Shown: positions 16,216-23,370 of the stretch, piece by piece
Layout: each line of letters starts with the position of its first letter
How positions within the stretch are numbered: position 1 is the first letter of the stretch
Assembly (NCBI RefSeq): GCF_003131205.1
Contig: NZ_QFFY01000009.1
Coordinates: 124,001 to 188,000, forward strand
Length of the DNA stretch: 64,000 nt
Source: Occallatibacter savannae
GTDB lineage: Bacteria > Acidobacteriota > Terriglobia > Terriglobales > Acidobacteriaceae
Reading direction: 5' to 3'
The notes under the pieces: model-generated
The model's input: only the letters and a program-made list of their open reading frames with translations
What the model was told of the DNA's origin: nothing
The model's database searches: none
Position numbers and translations under genes: made by a program

Positions 16216-17919
16216 ATGGGTACAGACAGCATGCCGGCGCCCCAGGGAATTGAGACGGGGCTCGACCGCACGCAGGAGCTGAGCAGGCCGGGGACCTACC
16301 TGGAGCTTGTTCACAGCTGGATTGTGACGGTGGATCACAAGCGGCTCGGGATTCTGTACATCTGCTACGCGCTGGTGTTTCTGCTGGTAGCGGGCGTGGA
16401 AGCGCTGATGATTCGCATTCAGCTCTTCTATCCGCACAATGATTTCGTTTCGCCCTACACCTTCAACCGACTGTTCACCATGCATGGAACAACAATGGTG
16501 TTTCTGGTGGGCATGCCGATTCTGTTTGGGTTTGGCAATTACCTTGTACCGTTGATGATCGGCGCGCGCGATATGGCGTTTCCGCGGCTGAATGCGTTCA
16601 GCTTCTGGATCAGCGCGTTTGCGGGGCTGCTGCTCTATTACAGCTTCATCGGCGGAGTGGGTTTGTATGGCACGGGCTCAGCTCCGGATGTCGCGTGGTT
16701 TGCATATGCGCCGCTGACGGAGCGGCCGTTTTCGCCGGGGCACTCAACGGACTACTGGGCCATCGCGATTCTTGCAAACGGAATAGGGAGCATCGGTACG
16801 GCGATCAACATTATCGCGACGGTATTCTGCATGCGATGCAAGGGGATGACGCTGTCTCGGATTCCGCTGCTGCCGTGGCTATATGCAACCGTTTCGTTTC
16901 TTGTTCTGGTCGCGGTGAGCCCGCTGACTGCGGCGCAGGCCATGCTGCTGATCGATCGCTATCTGGGCGGACACTTCTTCGACACGCAGATGGGCGGGTC
17001 GGCAATTTTGTGGGCGCACTTCTTCTGGATCTTCGGGCATCCGGAGGTGTACGTGCTGGTGTTGCCGGCATTCGCGTTTGCAAACGAGATCATTCCGGTG
17101 TTTTCGCGGAAGGCGATCTTCGGGTATCCGGCGATGGTCGCGGCTTCGGTGGGCATCGGATTCATCAGCCTGGGCGTGTGGGCGCACCACATGTTCACCA
17201 TCGGCATGACGTCGTTTGGCAATGCGTTCTTCACGCTGTCGACGATGCTGGTTTCGATTCCGACTGGGATCAAAACCTTCAATTGGCTGGCTACGTTGTG
17301 GGGCGGCAAGATTCGCTTCCAGACCCCGATGTTGTTCTCGATCGCGTTTCTGTTTCAGTGGGTCATCGCAGGATTGACGGGGATCATGTTGTCTGTCTCT
17401 GCATGGAATTGGCAGCTGCATAACAGCTACTTCGTGGTTGCGCATTTCCATTACGTGCTGGTGGGCGCCATCGTGTTCATGATCTTCGCAGCGATCTACT
17501 ACTGGTATCCAAAGATGACCGGACGGATGCTGGATGAACGGCTGGGCAAGCTGCACTTCTGGCTGATGGTGATTGGATTTCATATGACGTTCGATGTCAT
17601 GCATTTTCCGGGACTGCTGGGGATGCCGCGGCAGATCTTTACCTATGAACCGGACCGCGGGTGGACGCTGCTGAATCAGATCGTGTCGGTTGGCGGATTC
17701 ATCCAGGGGATTGCGGTGCTGGTGCTGGTCTATAACCTTGTGCACTCGTACTTCAGAGGCGTGCTCGCCGGGCCGGATCCGTGGGATGCGTGGACGCTGG
17801 AGTGGGCGACGACTTCGCCTCCACCGGCATACAACTTCGTTGTTGATCCGGTGGTGGCGAGCCGCAGGCCACTGTGGGACCTGAAGCATCCGGAAGATCC
17901 GGATTCTGCATTTGAGTGA
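16216..17919 (+). CDS. ctaD: Cytochrome c oxidase subunit I
   Basis: The 567-residue, 12-helix catalytic subunit of a haem-copper oxidase that reduces O2 to water and pumps protons. CuB/haem motifs are present: 'TMHGTTMVFL', 'FGHPEVYVLVLPAFA' (the His, the D-channel Glu and the cross-linked Tyr in HPEVY), 'WAHHMFTIGM' and the haem ligands in 'VVAHFHYVLVGA'. The D-pathway entrance is kept ('GNYLVPLMIGARDMAFPRLN'). It is therefore an A1-type enzyme. The stop lies only a few bases before the subunit III start. Confidence 0.97.
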   Translation: MGTDSMPAPQGIETGLDRTQELSRPGTYLELVHSWIVTVDHKRLGILYICYALVFLLVAGVEALMIRIQLFYPHNDFVSPYTFNRLFTMHGTTMVFLVGMPILFGFGNYLVPLMIGARDMAFPRLNAFSFWISAFAGLLLYYSFIGGVGLYGTGSAPDVAWFAYAPLTERPFSPGHSTDYWAIAILANGIGSIGTAINIIATVFCMRCKGMTLSRIPLLPWLYATVSFLVLVAVSPLTAAQAMLLIDRYLGGHFFDTQMGGSAILWAHFFWIFGHPEVYVLVLPAFAFANEIIPVFSRKAIFGYPAMVAASVGIGFISLGVWAHHMFTIGMTSFGNAFFTLSTMLVSIPTGIKTFNWLATLWGGKIRFQTPMLFSIAFLFQWVIAGLTGIMLSVSAWNWQLHNSYFVVAHFHYVLVGAIVFMIFAAIYYWYPKMTGRMLDERLGKLHFWLMVIGFHMTFDVMHFPGLLGMPRQIFTYEPDRGWTLLNQIVSVGGFIQGIAVLVLVYNLVHSYFRGVLAGPDPWDAWTLEWATTSPPPAYNFVVDPVVASRRPLWDLKHPEDPDSAFE

Positions 17920-17923
17920 GGAG

Positions 17924-18523
17924 ATGATGGCGACGGTTCCGCTGCAACACGCGACGCAAGAGGGCGAGTGGAGACTGCCTTCGCGCGGCATGGTGGCGAT
18001 GGCCGGGCTGATTACGGCCGAGTCATCGATCTTCCTGATCTTCGTGGTCGCATATCTCTACTATCTCGGGCGCGATGTGCAGGGACCGACGCCGAGAGAG
18101 GTGCTGGAGATTCCCTACTTCGGCACGGTGTGCCTGCTCTCGAGCAGCGGATTCATCATGCTGGCGGAGCGCGCCATTGAGCACGGAAAGATTGCGGCGT
18201 TCCGGCTGTGGTGGGGCGTGACGATTCTGCTGGCAGCGATCTTCCTCGGTGACACGGGGCTGGAGTGGCGCAAGCTGATCGTGCACGATCATCTGACAAT
18301 TCACACGAATCTGTTCGGCACATGTTTCTATTCGCTCGTGGGACTGCATGCCTCGCACGTAATCGTGGGCATGCTGATGATGCTCGTCACGATGGTGTTT
18401 GCGCTCACGGGACACTTGAGGGCAGAGCATAGCTATCGGGTGAAGGTGCTGGCGCTCTACTGGCACTTCGTGGATGCGGTGTGGGTGGTGGTTTTCACGG
18501 TGGTGTACGTGGTGGGCAGATGA
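17924..18523 (+). CDS. ctaE: Cytochrome c oxidase subunit III
   Basis: About 200 residues with five transmembrane helices, the short form of subunit III. It has the conserved Glu in 'ITAESSIFLIFVVAYLYY' and the family segments 'FGTVCLLSSSGFIMLAERAI', 'HASHVIVGMLMM' and 'LYWHFVDAVWVVVF'. ATG 17924 or 17927 is probably the start behind GAGGAG (17918-17923), which overlaps the ctaD end. The stop overlaps the next start as ATGA, so translation is coupled. Confidence 0.95.
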   Translation: MMATVPLQHATQEGEWRLPSRGMVAMAGLITAESSIFLIFVVAYLYYLGRDVQGPTPREVLEIPYFGTVCLLSSSGFIMLAERAIEHGKIAAFRLWWGVTILLAAIFLGDTGLEWRKLIVHDHLTIHTNLFGTCFYSLVGLHASHVIVGMLMMLVTMVFALTGHLRAEHSYRVKVLALYWHFVDAVWVVVFTVVYVVGR

Positions 18524-19392
18524 CAGAGACGCATTCAAGACTGGGTACGACGGAACAGGGCGACGTGCACACGCACACGATCCATCTGCCGGCGCCGACT
18601 GCGTGGCCGTTCATGATGGCGTTAGGGCTGACGTTGGTGAGCGCTTCACTGGTCACGACGGCGGCGATCGGAATGCTTGGCGCGTTACTCGCGATTGTGG
18701 CGGCAGTTGGTTGGTTCCGCGAGGTGCTGCCGCATGAGAAGCATGAAGACGTTCCGGTGACGGACGAGGTGGTAACAATTGTGCCTGCGCGCGAAAAGGT
18801 GGCGCGCATTCAGGTAGACGAGACGCATCGTGCGCAGTTGCCGCTGCAGACGTTTCCGTTGTCGAGCGGGATTGTGGGTGGAATTGCAGGCGGGATTGCG
18901 ATGGTGATTCCCGCGGAGATTTACGGGATCATCCGATTTCACAGTATCTGGTACGTGGTGAATCTGCTGGGCGGCGCGGGTGTGGGCAACTGGGTGAATC
19001 CGACGATGGAGCAGATGACGCACTTTAACCTCGGCGCGTTTGTGACGGCGAACGTGATTCAAGGTGCGACGACGCTGCTGGTGGGACTGCTGTACGGCGC
19101 GATGCTGCCGATATGGCCGCGGCACCCGATGCTGCTGGGCGGGATTATTGCGCCGGCGGCGTGGACGGGGCTGCTGCATAGCGTGATCGGAATTGTGAAT
19201 CCGTTTCTCGCGGAGCACATCGACTGGTGGTCGTTCGCGGCGGCGCAGGTGATCTTTGGGCTGGTCGCCGGATATGTGGTGGCGAAACGCGGGAAGTTGA
19301 AGCGACTGAGGCAGGCGCCGCTTGCGGTAAGGCTGGGCGTGGAAGCTCCGGGGTTGATGCACGAGCGCGATGGAGATGAGCCGAAGCGATGA
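18520..19392 (+). CDS. Unknown multi-helix membrane protein of the respiratory operon
   Basis: 290 residues. The first 60 resemble a cytochrome oxidase subunit IV: 'IHLPAPTAWPFMMALGLTLV' and a second helix ending in 'GWFREVLPHEKHE'. A charged loop follows, then about five further helices ('IVGGIAGGIAMVIPAEIYGI', 'WYVVNLLGGAGVGNWV', 'ANVIQGATTLLVGLLYGAML', 'WSFAAAQVIFGLVAGYVVAK') that match no respiratory subunit I know. It may be a subunit IV fused to a new membrane module, serving as a structural link between the oxidase and the bc complex. It is coupled to ctaE (ATGA) and overlaps the cytochrome c gene by four bases. Confidence 0.75.
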   Translation: MTETHSRLGTTEQGDVHTHTIHLPAPTAWPFMMALGLTLVSASLVTTAAIGMLGALLAIVAAVGWFREVLPHEKHEDVPVTDEVVTIVPAREKVARIQVDETHRAQLPLQTFPLSSGIVGGIAGGIAMVIPAEIYGIIRFHSIWYVVNLLGGAGVGNWVNPTMEQMTHFNLGAFVTANVIQGATTLLVGLLYGAMLPIWPRHPMLLGGIIAPAAWTGLLHSVIGIVNPFLAEHIDWWSFAAAQVIFGLVAGYVVAKRGKLKRLRQAPLAVRLGVEAPGLMHERDGDEPKR

Positions 19393-20150
19393 AGAGTCGG
19401 ATCGCGACTGGGGTTGTGTCCGCGCTGGCGCTCATCGCGGCGGCGGGATGCAACCTGCCCGGAAAGCCGAAGGCCGGCCCCGAGGTGCCGCGTCCGGAAG
19501 AGGTGATGTCGTTCGACAAACTGTATGGCGACAACTGCGCGGGATGTCATGGAGTGGATGGAAGGAACGGATCGGCGACGAATCTTGCGAATCCGAAGTA
19601 CGAGGCGTGGATCGACGATGCGACTTTGCGCGATGTGATCGCGAAGGGTGAGAAGGAATCGCTGATGCCGGCGTTTGCGCTGGAAAGCGGCGGCGTGCTG
19701 ACGGATCAGCAGATCGATGCGCTGGTGAAGGGGATGCGCGAGCGATGGAAGAAGGGCGATGCGTTTGGGGGCGACACGCCTCCGCCGTACAGAGCTACTC
19801 ATGCGGGAGATGCGGCAAAGGGCAAGAGCGTCTATGCGATTGCGTGCGCGCGCTGTCATGGGATGACGCGCGAGCAGCCGGGAAAGGCCGGAACGATTCT
19901 GGATGGATCGTTTCTGGCGCTGGTGAACGAGCAGACGATTCGAACCACGATTGTGCCGGGCCGGCCGGATATCGGCGAGCCGGACTGGCGGGGGCATATT
20001 CCCGGACGCGCGATGACGGATGACGAAGTGACGGATGTGAGCGCGTGGCTGATGTCGCAGAAGCCGGTGCTGCCGGGGCAGCCGTATCCAAACACGAATC
20101 AGCTTTCAGGCAAGCCGGGCGATGAGCCCCCTTCGGCGATTAAGAAATAG
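19389..20150 (+). CDS. Dihaem cytochrome c lipoprotein
   Basis: 253 residues. The leader 'VSALALIAAAGC' ends in a lipobox-like Cys, so the protein is probably a lipoprotein facing the periplasm. Two class I cytochrome c domains follow, with CAGCH (about residue 54) and CARCH (about 155). Candidate Met ligands lie in 'LMPAF' and 'GRAMTDDEV'. It stands between the oxidase genes and the Rieske/cytochrome b genes, so it very likely replaces the cytochrome c1 role or carries electrons from the bc module to the oxidase. The start overlaps the preceding gene (ATGA). Confidence 0.9.
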   Translation: MKSRIATGVVSALALIAAAGCNLPGKPKAGPEVPRPEEVMSFDKLYGDNCAGCHGVDGRNGSATNLANPKYEAWIDDATLRDVIAKGEKESLMPAFALESGGVLTDQQIDALVKGMRERWKKGDAFGGDTPPPYRATHAGDAAKGKSVYAIACARCHGMTREQPGKAGTILDGSFLALVNEQTIRTTIVPGRPDIGEPDWRGHIPGRAMTDDEVTDVSAWLMSQKPVLPGQPYPNTNQLSGKPGDEPPSAIKK

Positions 20151-20160
20151 AGGAGAAGGT

Positions 20161-20829
20161 ATGGAAGAGATGATTCCGCCGCCCAGTCCGCAGGAGCAAC
20201 AGGAGCGCCTGCACGAGGAGAAGGTATCGAGGCGGACATTCATGATGAATGTCGGTATTGCGCTGAATGCGCTGGTGGCGCTGGCGATTGCGACGCCGGT
20301 AGTTGGGTACGTGCTGGGGCCAGTGCTGCGGCGCAAGGAATATCTCGCGTGGGTGCCGGTGGGCAACGTGAGTGATTTTCCGGAAGGCGAAACGAAGCTG
20401 ATCTCGTTTCAGAACCCGTTCACGGACGCTTGGGACGGAGCGACGGCAAAGATCCCGGCGTATGTGCGGCACACGGCGGCGAATGAGTTCACGGTGTTTG
20501 CGATCAACTGCGCGCACTTGAATTGTCCGGTGCGGTGGTTTTCGGAATCGCAGTTGTTCATGTGCCCGTGCCACGGCGGGGTGTACTACGCGGATGGGAA
20601 CAGGGCATCGGGACCGCCGGAGCGGGGACTCTTCAAATATCCGCTGAAGATCGAGAATGGCAAGCTGCTGATTCAGGCAGGGCAGATGCCGACGTTACAG
20701 AACAAGGCGAAGCTGGAGTGCCCTGGAGCGGGGCAGGCGGAGCCGCCAAAAATAGTTGCGAGGATTGAGCAATGCCCGACGCAAGGGGGCCGACCGGCCC
20801 CTGGTACAAGCGCCTCTACGATTGGGTAG
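20161..20829 (+). CDS. Rieske iron-sulfur protein of a bc-type complex
   Basis: 222 residues. A twin-arginine segment 'SRRTFMMNVGIALNALVALA' forms the single anchor helix and Tat signal. The Rieske domain has the 2Fe-2S ligands CAHLNC and CPCHGG. ATG 20161 is preceded by AGAGGAGAAGG; the longer frame to 20122 overlaps the cytochrome c gene. The C-terminus runs about 20 residues past the start of the cytochrome b gene (a 58-base overlap) and ends in a low-complexity tail, 'TQGGRPAPGTSAST'. Confidence 0.94.
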   Translation: MEEMIPPPSPQEQQERLHEEKVSRRTFMMNVGIALNALVALAIATPVVGYVLGPVLRRKEYLAWVPVGNVSDFPEGETKLISFQNPFTDAWDGATAKIPAYVRHTAANEFTVFAINCAHLNCPVRWFSESQLFMCPCHGGVYYADGNRASGPPERGLFKYPLKIENGKLLIQAGQMPTLQNKAKLECPGAGQAEPPKIVARIEQCPTQGGRPAPGTSASTIG

Positions 20830-22310
20830 AGCGGCGCGTACAACTTGAAGGGCCGGTAAAAGAAGCGGCTCTGCATCCCGTGCCGAAGAGCACCGCGAGC
20901 TGGTGGTATGTTTTTGGAAGCGCGAGCCTCGTGCTGCTGATTCTGCAGGTGGCGACCGGCATCATGCTGGCGCTGGTGTACGCGCCTTCCGCCGCGCACG
21001 CATGGACTTCGCTTGAAGTTCTGAATCATGATTTGCCGCTGGGTTGGTTTCTGCGCGCGATGCACGGGTGGGGATCGAACTTCATGGTCGCCGTAGTCCT
21101 CATCCATATGGCGCAGGTATTTCTGTTTGGCGCATACAAGTTCCCGCGCGAGCTGACGTGGATTGTCGGCGTCTTCATGCTTCTGATGACGCTGGGCATG
21201 GCCTTTACGGGGCAGGTGCTGCGCTTCGACCAGGATGCGTACTGGGGACTGGGCATTGGCGCGTCGATCATGGGGCGTGTGCCGTGGATCGGCGGGCAGC
21301 TTGTGCATCTGCTGCTGGGCGGGCCGATCATCAGCGGCGCAACGCTGACCCGGTTCTTCGCTCTGCATGTCTTCGTGATTCCTGGAACACTGCTCGCGCT
21401 CACGGGTCTGCATGTGTGGATAGTGCTGAAACTCGGCATCAACGAGTGGCCCATGCCGGGACGCATTGTTAGGCGCGATACATACGTGCGGGAGTACAAC
21501 GAGCTTGCGCACAACGACGGTATTCCGTTTGTGCCGGGCGCGGTGTGGAAGGACCTGGTGTTCTCCGCGGCGATCCTGTTTGCCGTGGCCGTGTGCGCGG
21601 CTGCGTTCGGGCCGTATGGACCGAAGGGATTTCCGGATCCCACGATCATCAACACAGTGCCCAAGCCGGACTTCTTTTTTCTGTGGATTTACACGGTGCT
21701 GTCGTTTTTGCCGCCCGAGATGGAAACGCCGTTCATCCTGATTGCGCCTGTCGTGGCGGTGGTGATTCTGGTTGCGCTACCGCTGGTGGCGGGCGTGGGC
21801 GAGAAGAGCTGGTGGCGCCGGCCTGTGGCGGTGTTCACGCTGATGTTTGTTGCGGTGTGCTGGGGCACGTGGACGCATCTCGGCACGTACACGCCGTGGA
21901 GCCCCGTGATGAATGCGTGGAGCGGCGCGGAGGTGCCGCCCGATCTGCTGCATGGCAGGACTCCGCTGGAGCGGCAGGGCGCCAATGTGCTGCAGGAGAA
22001 GCAGTGCCGCAATTGTCACGCGCTGGGCGGCAAAGGCGGACAGCGCGGACCGGCGCTGGACGAAGTGGCGACGCGGCTGACCGAGGACCAGCTGTACCGG
22101 CAGATTCTGCTGGGCGGCGGAAACATGCCGGCGTATGGAAGCGCGCTCTCGCCTGCGGAGAGCACGGCGCTGGTGCGGTATCTGGAGACACTGCATCCGG
22201 GGTACCAGCCGGCTGCAGAGGATGCATCGCGGTACGTGGTGGGTGATGGCGGGCGCGTACCGCCGAACTCAACTGTGCAGCGCGGGGCTGGGCAGACGAA
22301 GGTGCGGTGA
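20772..22310 (+). CDS. Cytochrome b with C-terminal cytochrome c domain
   Basis: 512 residues. Haem b ligands lie in helix B (13 residues between the two His) and in helix D (14 residues between), the b6-type spacing. The Qo-site PEWY loop appears as 'PKPDFFFLWIYTVL'. The C-terminal third corresponds to subunit IV plus an extra helix. A cytochrome c domain follows, with CRNCH and the likely Met ligand in 'GGGNMPAYGS'. It oxidises quinol together with the Rieske protein, and the tethered haem c may take the place of cytochrome c1. A 58-base overlap with the Rieske gene implies coupled translation. Confidence 0.93.
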   Translation: MPDARGPTGPWYKRLYDWVERRVQLEGPVKEAALHPVPKSTASWWYVFGSASLVLLILQVATGIMLALVYAPSAAHAWTSLEVLNHDLPLGWFLRAMHGWGSNFMVAVVLIHMAQVFLFGAYKFPRELTWIVGVFMLLMTLGMAFTGQVLRFDQDAYWGLGIGASIMGRVPWIGGQLVHLLLGGPIISGATLTRFFALHVFVIPGTLLALTGLHVWIVLKLGINEWPMPGRIVRRDTYVREYNELAHNDGIPFVPGAVWKDLVFSAAILFAVAVCAAAFGPYGPKGFPDPTIINTVPKPDFFFLWIYTVLSFLPPEMETPFILIAPVVAVVILVALPLVAGVGEKSWWRRPVAVFTLMFVAVCWGTWTHLGTYTPWSPVMNAWSGAEVPPDLLHGRTPLERQGANVLQEKQCRNCHALGGKGGQRGPALDEVATRLTEDQLYRQILLGGGNMPAYGSALSPAESTALVRYLETLHPGYQPAAEDASRYVVGDGGRVPPNSTVQRGAGQTKVR

Positions 22311-22346
22311 GGGCTTGATGCTGGCGGTGAAACGGGGCTTGCGGGA

Positions 22347-23231
22347 ATGATGCTCGCGCTGTTCGAAGCGGATGCGGGGCGCGCGCCGGCGCTGAGCGAA
22401 CTGCTGCGCACGTGGTCTGTGCCGGTGGGGCCACTGATTGCGCTGGTCATCGTGCTCGTCCTGTATCTGCGCGGTTGGCGTGTTGCACGGAGAACTCGTG
22501 AACGCGAGCTGCCGCTGTGGCGTGCGGGTTGCTTTGTGGGCGGGGTTGTTGCGCTTTGGATTGCGATTGCTTCGCCCATCGATGCGCTGGATGACTACCT
22601 GCTGACGGCGCACATGATTCAGCACTTCATCCTGATGTCAATTGCGCCGCCGATGATTGCGCTGGGTGCGCCGGTTGTGCCAATGCTGCGGGGTCTTCCG
22701 CGCGTGGTGGTTGCCGGGCTGCGGCCGCTGTTTCGTGCCCGGTGGCTGCGCAGGTTCGGACATGCGCTGCTGCATCCTGTTGTTGCGTGGCTGGCGATGA
22801 ACGTTGCGTATGTGGTGTGGCATGTTCCGGCGATGTTCGAGCTGACGTTCCGGAGTGAGCGCATCCACGACTTCGAACATCTGTGTTTCTTTGCGACGTC
22901 GCTCCTGTTCTGGTGGGTGGTGGTCGAGCCATGGCCGGCAAGGGCGCGGTGGCCGCGATGGGCGGTGATTCCGTACCTGCTCAGCGCGGATGTGGTGAAC
23001 ACGGCGTTATCGGCGACGCTGGCGTTCGCGGGCAAGGTGCTGTACGCGTCGTACGCGGAGGCGCCGCGGGTTTGCTTTCTGAGTCCATTGAAAGATCAGG
23101 TGGCGGCGGGGTCGGAGATGTGGGTGCTGAACTCGACGGTGATGCTGCTGCCGGCAGTGGTGATCGCAGTGCGGGAGTTGTCGCCGAAGTGGATGATGCG
23201 GGTCGAGGATGAGGTTTCGGTCCGGGGATGA
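22347..23231 (+). CDS. ctaG: CtaG/caa3-type cytochrome c oxidase assembly factor
   Basis: 294 residues, seven or more transmembrane helices, matching the caa3_CtaG family (PF09678). Typical features are 'ASPIDALDDYLLTAHMIQHF' with conserved His, 'VWHVPAMFELTF' and 'IHDFEHLCFFATSLLFWW'. It is needed for oxidase assembly, probably copper insertion at CuB. As the last gene of the operon it fits the upstream oxidase. ATG 22347 or 22350 starts it, 36 bases after the cytochrome b stop. Confidence 0.9.
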   Translation: MMLALFEADAGRAPALSELLRTWSVPVGPLIALVIVLVLYLRGWRVARRTRERELPLWRAGCFVGGVVALWIAIASPIDALDDYLLTAHMIQHFILMSIAPPMIALGAPVVPMLRGLPRVVVAGLRPLFRARWLRRFGHALLHPVVAWLAMNVAYVVWHVPAMFELTFRSERIHDFEHLCFFATSLLFWWVVVEPWPARARWPRWAVIPYLLSADVVNTALSATLAFAGKVLYASYAEAPRVCFLSPLKDQVAAGSEMWVLNSTVMLLPAVVIAVRELSPKWMMRVEDEVSVRG

Positions 23232-23239
23232 GATGGATC

Positions 23240-23273
23240 CCAGGTCTCCAAAAGCGGGAGACCTGGGGCACCC
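23240..23273 (+). repeat. Palindromic repeat element, copy 2
   Basis: A perfect 10-bp stem CCAGGTCTCC / GGAGACCTGG with loop AAAAGCG, followed by GGCACCC. The same layout is found inside ybeY (7943-7976). It may also help to end the respiratory operon transcript. Confidence 0.8.
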
Positions 23274-23300
23274 GATCTGACTAGGGAGATCGGCGAAAAG

Positions 23301-23367
23301 CAGATCCTTCGCTCACCACCCCCACGCTGATGCAAGCGCGTGGGGCCCCGTGCGCTCAGGATGACAG
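23301..23367. repeat. Second REP-like element
   Basis: The segment is bounded by CAGATCCTTCGCTC and GCGCTCAGGATGACAG, with an internal hairpin CCCCACGC (23320-23327) / GCGTGGGG (23338-23345). Its ends resemble a CTTCGCT...CAGGATGACA repeat that I recall from several soil bacterial genomes. It lies between two convergent genes. Confidence 0.5.
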
Positions 23368-23370
23368 CCA

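Noticed and set aside
16695..18180. Long alternative frames over the oxidase subunit I and III genes
   Set aside because: They are shadows of ctaD and ctaE caused by high GC at third codon positions.
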